A stretch of 64,000 nucleotides of DNA from contig CAZJVD010000001.1 of NCBI GenBank assembly GCA_964549505.1, positions 495,868-559,867 of the forward strand, written 5' to 3'. The notes under the pieces are model-generated. The model was not told where the DNA came from. It saw only the letters and a program-made list of their open reading frames with translations, and made no database searches. Source of the stretch: CAZJVD01 sp964549505 (lineage in GTDB: Bacteria; Bdellovibrionota; UBA1018; CAZJVD01). Positions 45,744 through 53,662 of this stretch are shown here, piece by piece. Made by a program: the position numbers and the translations under genes. Every line of letters starts with the position of its first letter. The stretch's first letter is position 1.

Positions 45744-46777
45744 GTATCAAAATCATTCGTGACCGGCTGGATCAGTATCGACAAGGCAGATCGTTCACTC
45801 TTCTTGAGGAGGAAAACGCGATTAAGGAGATGGTCCAAGAGATCGCTTTGTCTAGCTTGGCAAGAGCGGGCTTTTTTAAGGTTGCGGCCTTTCAAGGAGG
45901 GACCTGCTTACGCATTTTGTATGGACTGAATCGATTTTCGGAGGATCTGGATTTTGCGCTCAATAAACCTGATCCCACGTTTTCATGGCCGCCTTATCTC
46001 AAGAATATGCAGGCGGAGCTTGAGACCTTCGGATTTAAATTTACAATTGAGAGTCGAGACCGCGATAAGGCCGTGAAAAGTGTTTTTCTAAAGGAAGACT
46101 CGATCGGAAGTATTCTCGCCTTGACCTACAATGGTCAAAGCGGCTCTCGAAAAATCAAGATCAAACTCGAGATCGATACCCATCCGCCATCTGGCGCGAT
46201 TAACGAACAGAAGTACATTAGCTTTCCGGTGAATGTTCCTGTTGTCACGCACGATCTTCCCAGTCTTCTGGCGGGTAAAAGTCACGCGCTGCTTTGTCGG
46301 GCGACAGGGAAAGGTAGGGATTGGTTTGACTTTGTTTGGTATGCGGGACGCCGAACACCCCCCAACTTTGATCTCTTGTCCAACGCAATCAATCAGTTTG
46401 GACCCTGGAAGCACCAAAGGATCACAGTAACAAAACAGTGGTACGCCGAAAATCTAGCCAGAAAGATCAAGGACACCGACTGGCAAACGCAACGCAAGGA
46501 TGTCGAACGGTTCTTAAAACCCAGTGACCTGGATCTTCTGCAGCACTGGAGTCATCCATTTTTTATCGATCGATTGGCGGAAATCGTTCCGACATTTCAT
46601 ATCTCCGTAAAGACTTCGACGGGAAAGCAGAGCCAGTTTTCAGAGAGGAACATCGTCTACTACGAAAGAGACGAAGCCGTGAAAGCGGGCAAACGCGTTT
46701 TCGAAAAAACGACCAATGTCATCATGGTTGAGGTTTGTCAGTTTGGAGTTGCTCGACCGGTTGCGATTTTTTCTTAG
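45740..46777 (+). CDS. abiEii: AbiEii-family nucleotidyltransferase toxin
   Basis: A 345-residue protein from a GTG start. The nucleotidyltransferase motif is GGTCLRILYGLNRFSEDLDFAL, followed by KIKIKLEIDTHPP and the basic HALLCRATGKGRDWFD segment. AbiEii proteins add nucleotides to tRNA or other RNA and arrest growth, and can act against phages. The C-terminal 80 residues are an extension beyond the core fold. It is the first gene of the accessory half of the window. Confidence 0.88.
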   Translation: MSIKIIRDRLDQYRQGRSFTLLEEENAIKEMVQEIALSSLARAGFFKVAAFQGGTCLRILYGLNRFSEDLDFALNKPDPTFSWPPYLKNMQAELETFGFKFTIESRDRDKAVKSVFLKEDSIGSILALTYNGQSGSRKIKIKLEIDTHPPSGAINEQKYISFPVNVPVVTHDLPSLLAGKSHALLCRATGKGRDWFDFVWYAGRRTPPNFDLLSNAINQFGPWKHQRITVTKQWYAENLARKIKDTDWQTQRKDVERFLKPSDLDLLQHWSHPFFIDRLAEIVPTFHISVKTSTGKQSQFSERNIVYYERDEAVKAGKRVFEKTTNVIMVEVCQFGVARPVAIFS

Positions 46778-46787
46778 CAACGCTCGT

Positions 46788-47111
46788 TCATGAAAACTTA
46801 AAGAAGTGTTGGCTCACGCGTTGCCAGCCAGGTTGGACAAGAGCCTGGTGGGGGAGGTCGAGCTGCGTCCACACCGTCGAGAGGAATGTTCCTTCGAGCT
46901 CTTTCTTGTCAAACCAGTAGATCAGGCATATCGCCGTATCACTGGTAACGTCTGTTACGTAAACAGTGGAAGCGGAATGGTTAAAGCCCCATGCTACGCC
47001 CTTGAGCGCGCATAACTTTTTTGCTGCTTCCGCTCGGACTCTGTTCGCCGCTTCTATTGTGAGCTTCTCAGCAGCGGATCCTTCTACCGGAGGCCCGCCT
47101 TTGGTAGATAG
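46788..47111 (-). pseudogene. Gene fragment without start codon
   Basis: The minus strand is open for about 107 codons with protein-like composition (IYWFDKKELEGTFL, then LVQPGWQRVSQHFFKFS) but has no ATG, GTG or TTG near its beginning; a TAA lies directly upstream. It looks like the C-terminal part of a truncated gene. The plus strand is also open for 69 codons in the same phase, so the call is tentative. Confidence 0.4.
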
Positions 47112-47189
47112 TTAATGAATATCATCAGTTTAATATATCAATGGGTTAGCGAAGCCGGTCCCTCGCAACAATCGCGGCGCCAGGCCGGT

Positions 47190-48122
47190 TTACTTTCGTC
47201 GCCACGAGATCATCGCTTTACCTCCGCCCGCCAACGGGCCTGTAAGCACGAGATGGTTTCGGTCGAGCATGGTCACGGATCGTCGAAACACCTGTTTCAG
47301 TGAACGTTCGCAGAAGTTTCGTACATCGTGCACGACCGTATCTCCCTCCAGGTGATAGGGCCCGGAGTATTGAACCATTTTTGAGGGGTTGGAATCACAG
47401 TTGATAGCCACCGACATGTAACCTTCCGTGTACAAGATCACGCCATAGGCACCTTCGCACCAGGGAGTGACGTTCCCGTTGCCGTCGTCGAGTTCAAAAG
47501 CGGTGAGTTCCCACAGTCCGACGATATTCTCGGAAAGGGTTGAATGGGATTTACCGAGATCTGTGATCTGGACATTTCGAAACTTGACCCCGCCGGCTGC
47601 GAGTTGCAATGCGATCGGGCCACGCGTGTGCTGGGTATCTCGAACGCGCACGGTTTCGACTCCATTGAGAGTCACTACGAGCAAGTCCCCCTGGGCGAAG
47701 ATTCGATAGGCGTTCCACTTGCCCTCGGTGTCGACGCGACTCTTCGGAGGTGCGAGACCCGTAATTGCGCCTGATCGATAGGTTGGGTCAGGTCTAGAAT
47801 CAAAAATGTTGGCTTCGTAACAGGTTTTGTCGCTGATATTCGTCGGGTCATCGCAACGAAAGAACACACCGCTGTTCGTGCCGCTCTCCGCGTAGAACTC
47901 GAGTTTGAGATCGAAGTCTTCGTAAGCTGTTTTGGTAACCAAGAATCCTTTTCCGGCATCGGCGCTGAGCGTGTCACCAACGAGTTTCCACTGGGCATCT
48001 CCCACTGAAACAAAGCTCTGAAGATCGATCCAGTCAGTGGCTGCGGTAGCTAAAGACATTTGTCCCGCGATCAGAAGTACAGTCAGGCTTATGGATAGCT
48101 TAGATCTTAAAAGTGTCATCAT
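47190..48122 (-). CDS. Secreted DUF1080 plus lipocalin-like protein
   Basis: About 310 residues with a signal peptide (LLRSKLSISLTVLLIAGQMSLATA). Residues 40-190 match the DUF1080/3-keto-disaccharide hydrolase jelly-roll fold (LVTKTAYEDFDLKLEFYAESGTNSGVFFR...GKWNAYRI). The rest (about 195-310) is lipocalin-like (IVGLWELTAFELDDGNGN...GAYGVILYTEGYMSVAI). The start at 48122 has GAGGGA upstream. It is divergent from a LysR regulator that probably controls it. Confidence 0.8.
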   Translation of the reverse strand: MMTLLRSKLSISLTVLLIAGQMSLATAATDWIDLQSFVSVGDAQWKLVGDTLSADAGKGFLVTKTAYEDFDLKLEFYAESGTNSGVFFRCDDPTNISDKTCYEANIFDSRPDPTYRSGAITGLAPPKSRVDTEGKWNAYRIFAQGDLLVVTLNGVETVRVRDTQHTRGPIALQLAAGGVKFRNVQITDLGKSHSTLSENIVGLWELTAFELDDGNGNVTPWCEGAYGVILYTEGYMSVAINCDSNPSKMVQYSGPYHLEGDTVVHDVRNFCERSLKQVFRRSVTMLDRNHLVLTGPLAGGGKAMISWRRK

Positions 48123-48206
48123 GCGCTCCCTCGGTTCAGCAGTTGTCATCCACTGAGGTTTAGGGCAGGTTTGTCATGCGGTAAATTAGAATAAAAACAT
48201 CATAAT

Positions 48207-48225
48207 CGTTCTGAAAAGGAGAACG
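48207..48225. promoter_or_regulatory. Possible LysR operator overlapping its own Shine-Dalgarno
   Basis: CGTTCT and AGAACG form a 6-bp inverted repeat around a GAAAAGG spacer, covering the AAGGAG Shine-Dalgarno of the lysR gene. Autorepression is plausible. Confidence 0.4.
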
Positions 48226-48231
48226 AACCAC

Positions 48232-49119
48232 ATGACCTTGCAGCAGATGCGGTATTTTATGAAAGCAGCCCAGTATGAACATATTGGTCGGGCTGCGAAG
48301 TCTTTTCCAATCAGTGCCAGCGCGGTGAGTGCTGCGATTACGGCATTAGAAGATGAATTGAGCACCGTTCTGTTTGAACGAAAAGACAAGACGATCAGGT
48401 TGAATTCAAAAGGTCGAGAGTTACAGCAGCATATTCAAGAAATCTTGTTGTCGATCGACACGCTTCAATCTGACATGACGAAGGATACGAAAGCATTTCG
48501 CGGACGTGTTCGAATTGGTGCAAGCCACTTTTTGGCTTCGAGGATGCTAGCTCCGGCATGGCTCCAGCTTCAGAACCAGCATCCGAAGCTGGTCGGAGAA
48601 CTGCTTTCCATGGGAACTGCGAGCTTGATCGGCGATATCCTCGGGGGTCGTGTGGATTGTGGAGTGGTTTTCAGTCAGCTTCGGCATCCCGAGCTTCAGG
48701 AGGAGCGGCTTTTTGAGGGGCAGCTTCTGCTGTCGGCCCACAGGAAGCATCCGCTGTTTTCAAAACCCAAAGGCAAACGACTCGCAGAGATTTCAAAATA
48801 TCCGGCGACGATCCACAAACCCTATGAACGTGTTGACAGCTGCGAGCATCATCCGATGTTCGACCGGTTTCATATCCGGCCGCGGATTTCGTTTTATTGG
48901 GATAGTGATGACATCGTTTTGCAAAGTCTAAAAAAATCTCCGTACTGGACGCTGCTACCGGACGTCGTTGTGGAGGGCAGCAGCGGCGAGGTCGGTGTGA
49001 TTGCTCGACCAGCGGGTTGGCACGCGCCTTACCATATCTCGTTAGTGTATCGAGTGGAGCGCAAGGGTGAAGCGCTTATGCAGACGGTGAAAGAGCATTT
49101 GGCTCGGCAGATTGGATGA
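48232..49119 (+). CDS. LysR-family transcription regulator
   Basis: A 295-residue LysR protein with an N-terminal winged HTH (MTLQQMRYFMKAAQYEHIGRAAKSFPISASAVSAAITALE) and a periplasmic-binding-like effector domain from about residue 90. AAGGAG sits 12 bases before the ATG. It is divergent from the DUF1080 gene, the usual arrangement for a LysR and its target. Confidence 0.93.
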   Translation: MTLQQMRYFMKAAQYEHIGRAAKSFPISASAVSAAITALEDELSTVLFERKDKTIRLNSKGRELQQHIQEILLSIDTLQSDMTKDTKAFRGRVRIGASHFLASRMLAPAWLQLQNQHPKLVGELLSMGTASLIGDILGGRVDCGVVFSQLRHPELQEERLFEGQLLLSAHRKHPLFSKPKGKRLAEISKYPATIHKPYERVDSCEHHPMFDRFHIRPRISFYWDSDDIVLQSLKKSPYWTLLPDVVVEGSSGEVGVIARPAGWHAPYHISLVYRVERKGEALMQTVKEHLARQIG

Positions 49120-49155
49120 GTCCAGGACCTAGTATCGTGGTTTGATGACATAACG

Positions 49156-49726
49156 CTACGGCATGTTGGTTTCAATGCAGAAGTCGGCGAAGGGCATCAC
49201 ATGAATCGAGCCCGTTGAAAATCGCCGAGATCCCATGTGCACTTGATAGAATTTTGGAATCTTCGTTCTTTCTGAGAAGTATTTTATGGAGGATCCGATT
49301 TTGTTATCGCCCGATTTGCACTCGACAGCAAAAACTGGAGACCCCTGCTTTAGGACAACAAAATCGACCTCGCGTTTGTCGGTGTCCCTCAGAAACCTGA
49401 GTTCCATTGTGTAGCCCTGGGTATCTTCGATCCAGTGGCAGTATTTCAGGAGTTGGGAGGCGACTAGATTCTCAAATTTCCGTCCCTCGCCGGTAACCAT
49501 GGTCCAATCCCATAGGTAGAGTTTTTTTTCTTTTTTTACGGCCCTAATTTTGGGTGATCCGTAGGGAGCGATTCGAAAGCAGACATAGAGGTTTTCTAAC
49601 GCCTGTATCCACCGTTCAACGGTCTAAGGTGGTTTTTCCCACTTGGCGTGGCCCGCCGATAAAGACCATTTTTTTACCGAGGGCCGCTTTTATCGCCAGA
49701 GTGAACGCCGGAGACCGATTGTGCAT
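49156..49726 (-). pseudogene. Decayed AAA_14/DUF4143 ATPase
   Basis: The 5' part (from the ATG at 49726) encodes MVFIGGPRQVGKTTL, an intact Walker A of the DUF4143 ATPase family, and then stops. A different frame resumes with RWIQALENLYVCFRIAPYG, the characteristic DUF4143 core, and runs through VASQLLKYCHWIED to the end at 49156. The middle of the ATPase is deleted and the frame shifted. The 114-residue frame 49156-49500 is only the C-terminal part. The gene family is a frequent lone ATPase of mobile regions. Confidence 0.85.
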
Positions 49727-49738
49727 AAAGTAGAGTAT

Positions 49739-49768
49739 AGTCCACTTTACTCATTAGTAAAGTGGACT
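49739..49768. repeat. 13-bp perfect palindrome upstream of the decayed ATPase
   Basis: AGTCCACTTTACT and AGTAAAGTGGACT are separated by CATT. It lies 12 bases before the ATPase start codon and is probably its old operator. It has survived although the gene has not. Confidence 0.65.
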
Positions 49769-49837
49769 TTGATTCGGGTCCACGCACTTCAGCGCGGGCG
49801 AGAACAGCAGAGTCGACTTTTACTCGAGGAATCGCGC

Positions 49838-49866
49838 GCCAGATTGGACGAGTTCAGAACTTGGTT
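49838..49866 (+). repeat. Island repeat, copy A (partial, diverged)
   Basis: GCCAGATTGGACGAGTTCAG followed by AACTTGG matches the first part of the island repeat with one difference in the central 25 bases. It lies 10 bases to the left of the stop of the minus-strand gene 49876-50415. Confidence 0.75.
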
Positions 49867-49875
49867 CGCGTTAGA

Positions 49876-50415
49876 TCACCTGACTTCTTCAATAGTAGGT
49901 TCCGCATACTCAAAGTATCTGCCAGTCCCCATTCCAGAAGGAAAAGGACCGAAGCGTTTTGTTGCGATCGTGGTTACGCGATAGTAGCCGCTCGTTCCAT
50001 GAGTGGGGCCGACTCGGAGTTCTACAACAGTCGACCCTCCAACCGGAAGCCCCTCGGGCTGCGGAGCCCAGTAGTATTCGAACACTTCATCGCAACCTGG
50101 TTGCGGATGTCCCAACAGACTGCCGAGCTGAAAGAACTGGAGTTGATTCCCGGTGCTTTGGACAAGAAACTGATCCCCGCAGCCGCTCGAGCCATCAACA
50201 AAAAGACGGATTGCAAACTCAGCGATGATGTCCTGCGGTCTCGAGACGATACCTTTGGAGCGTACGCCCTGTATCGCGATCGTTTCTTGAATTCCAAGAA
50301 GTCGGGAGCATGGGACCGTGGGACCGTCCGGACTTTGCGGATCCGGTGCGGCCTGTGACAATGATGAGAGCACCGACAAAATACCGAAAACTGGTAAGTA
50401 TAAGTTCTGTTTCAC
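49876..50415 (-). CDS. Secreted protein, unknown function
   Basis: A 179-residue protein with a signal peptide (MKQNLYLPVFGILSVLSSLSQAAPDPQ). The mature part contains about four Cys (VPCSRLL, SSGCGDQF, QPGCDEVF) that could form disulfides. It has VVELRVGPTHGTSGYYRVTTIATKRFG in a probable beta-rich region. A long frame on the plus strand here is a shadow. No family is recognised. It is the first gene of the repeat-bounded island. Confidence 0.6.
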   Translation of the reverse strand: MKQNLYLPVFGILSVLSSLSQAAPDPQSPDGPTVPCSRLLGIQETIAIQGVRSKGIVSRPQDIIAEFAIRLFVDGSSGCGDQFLVQSTGNQLQFFQLGSLLGHPQPGCDEVFEYYWAPQPEGLPVGGSTVVELRVGPTHGTSGYYRVTTIATKRFGPFPSGMGTGRYFEYAEPTIEEVR

Positions 50416-50472
50416 TATAAAACCCCCTCGATGTGGTGAGAGCTATCATACGGGATCGGCGAGAACAACAGA

Positions 50473-50754
50473 TCAGCCCCGTAGCGAACGCAGGCCTTCT
50501 TCGAGTTCGCTCACTGCGGTTTCCAGTTGTTCCGCTGTGAACCCGCAAACCTTTGCTGCTGCCGTGTTGCTCGATGGACCCGACATCACGAGATGCTTTG
50601 CGTACGTCTGACCGTTTTTAGAAAGCCCATTGAGTACCCGCTGAGCATCGAGACGTGATTCTGGTCGAGCAAAGAGTCGCTGCAACTGTTCCAGAAGCGC
50701 GATCCCGCGCAGTTCGCCGGGCTCCGCTTCGCGTGTCTTTTTCTTTTTTGCCAT
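50473..50754 (-). CDS. Small cytoplasmic protein, unknown function
   Basis: A 93-residue basic-then-acidic protein starting MAKKKKTREAEPGELRGIAL; a TTG at 50775 could extend it by 7 residues. It is predicted all-helical (VCGFTAEQLETAVSELEEGLRSL). No family is recognised. It lies between two minus-strand island genes and ends 37 bases before repeat B. Confidence 0.5.
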   Translation of the reverse strand: MAKKKKTREAEPGELRGIALLEQLQRLFARPESRLDAQRVLNGLSKNGQTYAKHLVMSGPSSNTAAAKVCGFTAEQLETAVSELEEGLRSLRG

Positions 50755-50790
50755 CGATCGGGATTCTAACAGCAATACCGATGCTGAGGG

Positions 50791-50887
50791 AGTGGCTGGT
50801 CCGCTTGGACGAGCTTAGAACCTGGTGCAGAGGGTTAGCGGCTCATAGCGGTGAGTTGTATTGCGGCGCAAGTTTTGCCTAGATTGG
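50791..50887 (+). repeat. Island repeat, copy B (full length, 97 bp)
   Basis: A full-length but more diverged copy, starting AGTGGCTGGTCCGCTTGGAC and ending CCTAGATTGG. It contains the central CGAGCTTAGAACCTGGTG and the TTGCGGCGCAA distal block. It borders the RHH/DUF4160 unit. Confidence 0.85.
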
Positions 50888-50922
50888 TTGTCCAACCGAC
50901 CAGGATCTCGACACTATTGGTG

Positions 50923-51171
50923 CTATGCGCGCTTTTTCTGAAGCTGCTTCTCGATCTTGGTGACCCGCTCCTCAAGGCTAGTTTCATTCATAAAAACTTC
51001 CCTGAGTTTTTGATTGATAAGAGTTTGATAGGGGATATGTCGTTTAGCGGCAACTTTCCGAATTTCGTCAACTACATCGAGATCAACAAACATGTTCACG
51101 CGGAATTTTCCGTGCTTTGGGTTAAATTCATTAGGACCGATTTCAATGCTGCCAGTTTTAATTTTTTTCAT
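50923..51171 (-). CDS. RHH-type protein, copy 1 (putative antitoxin)
   Basis: An 82-residue protein from MKKIKTGSIE. The stretch KFRVNMFVDLDVVDEIRKVAAKRHIPYQTLINQKLREVF has the RHH-like strand and two helices of CopG/BrnA-type proteins. A coiled-coil tail follows (LEERVTKIEKQLQKKRA). It overlaps the end of the upstream DUF4160 gene, which in this copy is broken, so this copy is an orphan. The protein is identical to copy 2 at 56073. Confidence 0.7.
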   Translation of the reverse strand: MKKIKTGSIEIGPNEFNPKHGKFRVNMFVDLDVVDEIRKVAAKRHIPYQTLINQKLREVFMNETSLEERVTKIEKQLQKKRA

Positions 51172-51339
51172 GATAATTCTTCCATTCAACCATTAGTTCA
51201 TCTCTTCGTTTGATCACTTCGCCAAGGATTCGATCCAGTGCCCTATGAGAGTAGTCTGTTTCGTTATCCATAAAATCCATGGTCAACAGATTGATTCGAA
51301 CGCTCGATCCATTTCCCTCGACATGTGCATATTATACAC
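51158..51339 (-). pseudogene. DUF4160 gene, copy 1, inactivated by a 76-bp deletion
   Basis: Compared with the intact copy at 56308-56550, 76 bases are missing between two CRACATG-like repeats (CGACATG at the junction). That removes the DHNPPHVHV motif and shifts the frame. The C-terminal part remains open. Confidence 0.85.
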
Positions 51340-51393
51340 ACTTAATGGGTATGACGCAAGGCTTTGTTATAGGGAGCGCTTTAGGGGCGCCAT

Positions 51394-51417
51394 GGCCACT
51401 CGATGCGACGAGTGGCC
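51394..51417. repeat. 9-bp inverted repeat
   Basis: GGCCACTCG and CGAGTGGCC flank ATGCGA. It lies beyond the right edge of the duplicated segment and about 125 bases to the right of the stop of gene 51544-53616. It could form a 3' hairpin but has no T-run. Confidence 0.5.
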
Positions 51418-51543
51418 TTAACCGTTTGGGCTTGCATCGGAAGGTATGGAGCGAACGCGCGACGAAGAGCCCACCGTTGAAGTAAAGCGGTCTCGAGTTC
51501 GCTATCGGTTTCATGTGCTCCTGCAGCGACGATAGTCACGCCG

Positions 51544-53616
51544 CTACTTTCCCTGAGTCGCGCCCCGACGCCGCATATCTTGGATTACTGTTTCAACTTT
51601 CCGTTTAGCTTCAGGGTCACCGAGCTGATCTGCGACTTCGGTCAAACGAGTCGCCGCAGCATCGCACTGCTGAGGAAACCTGGCCTGTTCGTTTTGAATG
51701 CGAGTTACCAACGCGTTACCGGCGCTCTCGGTGAGCGACTGCCATTGATAGAGATCGAGTAAAATTCTTTTGGCTATGATGGATCGAATGGTTTCGGTGC
51801 AATCTTTCGTTTCGATGAGCGGAGTATTCATGACCCAAGATTCTGATCCGAACAGGAGATGACTTTTTCGAATATTCTGATACATCCAAAAACGATCTCC
51901 CAACCAGGCGAACTCTTCACCATCGGCATCGACACGTGGTTGAGAGCGAGCATGCGGTCCGCTGACATACTCACCGCCGACGGGCTGTTGCCGCAAAAAA
52001 AGATCAATATCGGATCCTCCTTCGTGGACGGAGTTAAATTTCAATACTCCTCCAAAACCTAGTAACTGTCTGTTCGTAAGAGAAAACTGATCCAGGCTTT
52101 GCTCAAGTTCTCCGTCTTTGACCGGCCAGCTTGCAACCGGCTTGCGCTCACTCTCGTCAGGGCCGCATTCCCCAAGCGCTACTTGATCACGACAGTAACG
52201 ACAGACCTTTTCTGTAAAGGTAGTGACAACCTCGTTTCTTCCGCGAACTTTCTCGAGTGCTTCAGATCGTTCGGCTAAACCCTGGAGAGTCCGCTGTGCG
52301 GCTCCGCCTATTTCTGAAGCGGAGTAAACCCAATCAAGAAATCCAGGTCTGAATTCGGTGGCTGTTAGATCTGCCGCATCTCTGAGGTGACGTAGAATCT
52401 TTGGAGCGATCAAATCAATATAACGGTTTTCAATAGGTACTACTGACCGTTCGATAGGAGGAATTTCTGTAGTCGGAGGGCCCTCATTCAGTCGGCGCTG
52501 AATGTCTTCAAGGCGGGGATTATATGTTTCGTAGAAACTCTTCTGACGCTCGAAAAGTGCTGCAGCTTCATCCCTAGTTCCACTGTATCTGGCTTTAAAG
52601 ACGGCATTCACTTCTTTAGCACACGGCCCCTCCGGGTCGTATGTCAGAAGTGCGTAAAGCGTACGGACCGCCCCATAAGGCTGACTGAACGCCAGTTCGC
52701 TTTTAAGAGTCGACGCTAATGAGTTCTGTGAGTAGTCGTGTTGAAGGTTTTCCGATAAACATCCTACAAGATTCAATTCGAGGGGAAGAACATCGGGATC
52801 GTATATGAGGCGCTGTTTGTCAGGCTCTTCCCTGTATTTTCTGAACGCTTCTGCTACCAATTCCCATTCACTATTAATGCCGGCGGCCCATTTATTATAG
52901 GAGTCGAGTCCCAACGGCTCGCACCTGCCAGAGAACTCCTCAACAAGCAGTTGAACGAGTTCTGAAAGCTTGCGATCGTCCGTCTCCTTTGAAGTGACGG
53001 CCGGTGCCGCTGACTTCGGTTCATCTAAAGAAGATGACTTCTGATACGGAAAAAATGTGATCTTAATTTGTTCTTTGCCGCTGAGATAAAGCAACGTGGT
53101 CTCACGCGCCCAGGCACGTAGATCATCATCGAGCTTCGAGTCGACGTTGCGCCAATCTGCTGTCATTTTGGTCGTGAAGACATCGAGCGGCCATTCATCA
53201 TAACGATCGGTCGTACAAAGGGTGCGAACCTTTCGAAGGTCCCCAGTAATATAGGCGGCATTTTCATCGTAGCGTTCGCCCAGCGCCTTTGCTTGCCTTC
53301 GATGGGTTTGCTCTCGAGCACTGTGGTCACCCGCAAATGCTAACGCCATTCCGCGTTCCTTCGCTGTCCGAAGACGCGAGCATTCGGCTTCACTTTGGCG
53401 TGCACTCGCGCCGGGCAGGTCCTTGGTGCAAAGCAAGACGTATGTCATTTCGGCCTGCTGAGCAGAGTGGCAGCAGTTTCTAAAACTCGGATCCGAAATG
53501 CGTGCGCAAATGTTGTCCTCTGCGAAAACAGAAATAGCGGCACTTCCTAGAAATGCACTCAGCGTCAGCAGTTTGACGACGAACTTCTGATAAATGGAAA
53601 CACCGTGGACGCACAT
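51544..53616 (-). CDS. Large secreted protein, unknown function
   Basis: About 690 residues from the ATG at 53616; the longer frame to 53814 overlaps the preceding gene and is disfavoured. It has a signal peptide (FVVKLLTLSAFLGSAAISVFAE) and several Cys near the mature N-terminus (NICARISDPSFRNCCHSAQQ). The body is long and helical, with a C-terminal domain containing GGSDIDLFLRQQ. No family is recognised. It probably forms an operon with the upstream secreted gene, whose stop is 46 bases away. Confidence 0.6.
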   Translation of the reverse strand: MCVHGVSIYQKFVVKLLTLSAFLGSAAISVFAEDNICARISDPSFRNCCHSAQQAEMTYVLLCTKDLPGASARQSEAECSRLRTAKERGMALAFAGDHSAREQTHRRQAKALGERYDENAAYITGDLRKVRTLCTTDRYDEWPLDVFTTKMTADWRNVDSKLDDDLRAWARETTLLYLSGKEQIKITFFPYQKSSSLDEPKSAAPAVTSKETDDRKLSELVQLLVEEFSGRCEPLGLDSYNKWAAGINSEWELVAEAFRKYREEPDKQRLIYDPDVLPLELNLVGCLSENLQHDYSQNSLASTLKSELAFSQPYGAVRTLYALLTYDPEGPCAKEVNAVFKARYSGTRDEAAALFERQKSFYETYNPRLEDIQRRLNEGPPTTEIPPIERSVVPIENRYIDLIAPKILRHLRDAADLTATEFRPGFLDWVYSASEIGGAAQRTLQGLAERSEALEKVRGRNEVVTTFTEKVCRYCRDQVALGECGPDESERKPVASWPVKDGELEQSLDQFSLTNRQLLGFGGVLKFNSVHEGGSDIDLFLRQQPVGGEYVSGPHARSQPRVDADGEEFAWLGDRFWMYQNIRKSHLLFGSESWVMNTPLIETKDCTETIRSIIAKRILLDLYQWQSLTESAGNALVTRIQNEQARFPQQCDAAATRLTEVADQLGDPEAKRKVETVIQDMRRRGATQGK

Positions 53617-53662
53617 CGATTTCGTTTCGGACAAAGTTCTGAATATATTATTAAAAACCGAA

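Larger units (their letters stand above)
50921..51386. repeat. Segmental duplication, copy 1 (RHH/DUF4160 unit)
   Basis: This segment is nearly identical to 56071-56615. Both carry the RHH gene with an identical protein. This copy has a 76-bp deletion in the DUF4160 gene. The flanks diverge completely at the left end (the TGCTATGCGCGC start) and after GGAGCGCTTTA on the right. Confidence 0.9.

Noticed and set aside
49762..50358. 198-codon plus-strand frame opposite the secreted protein
   Set aside because: The minus-strand frame here has a clean signal peptide and paired Cys. The plus-strand product is Arg/Ser-rich, lacks family signal and is broken by the island repeat.
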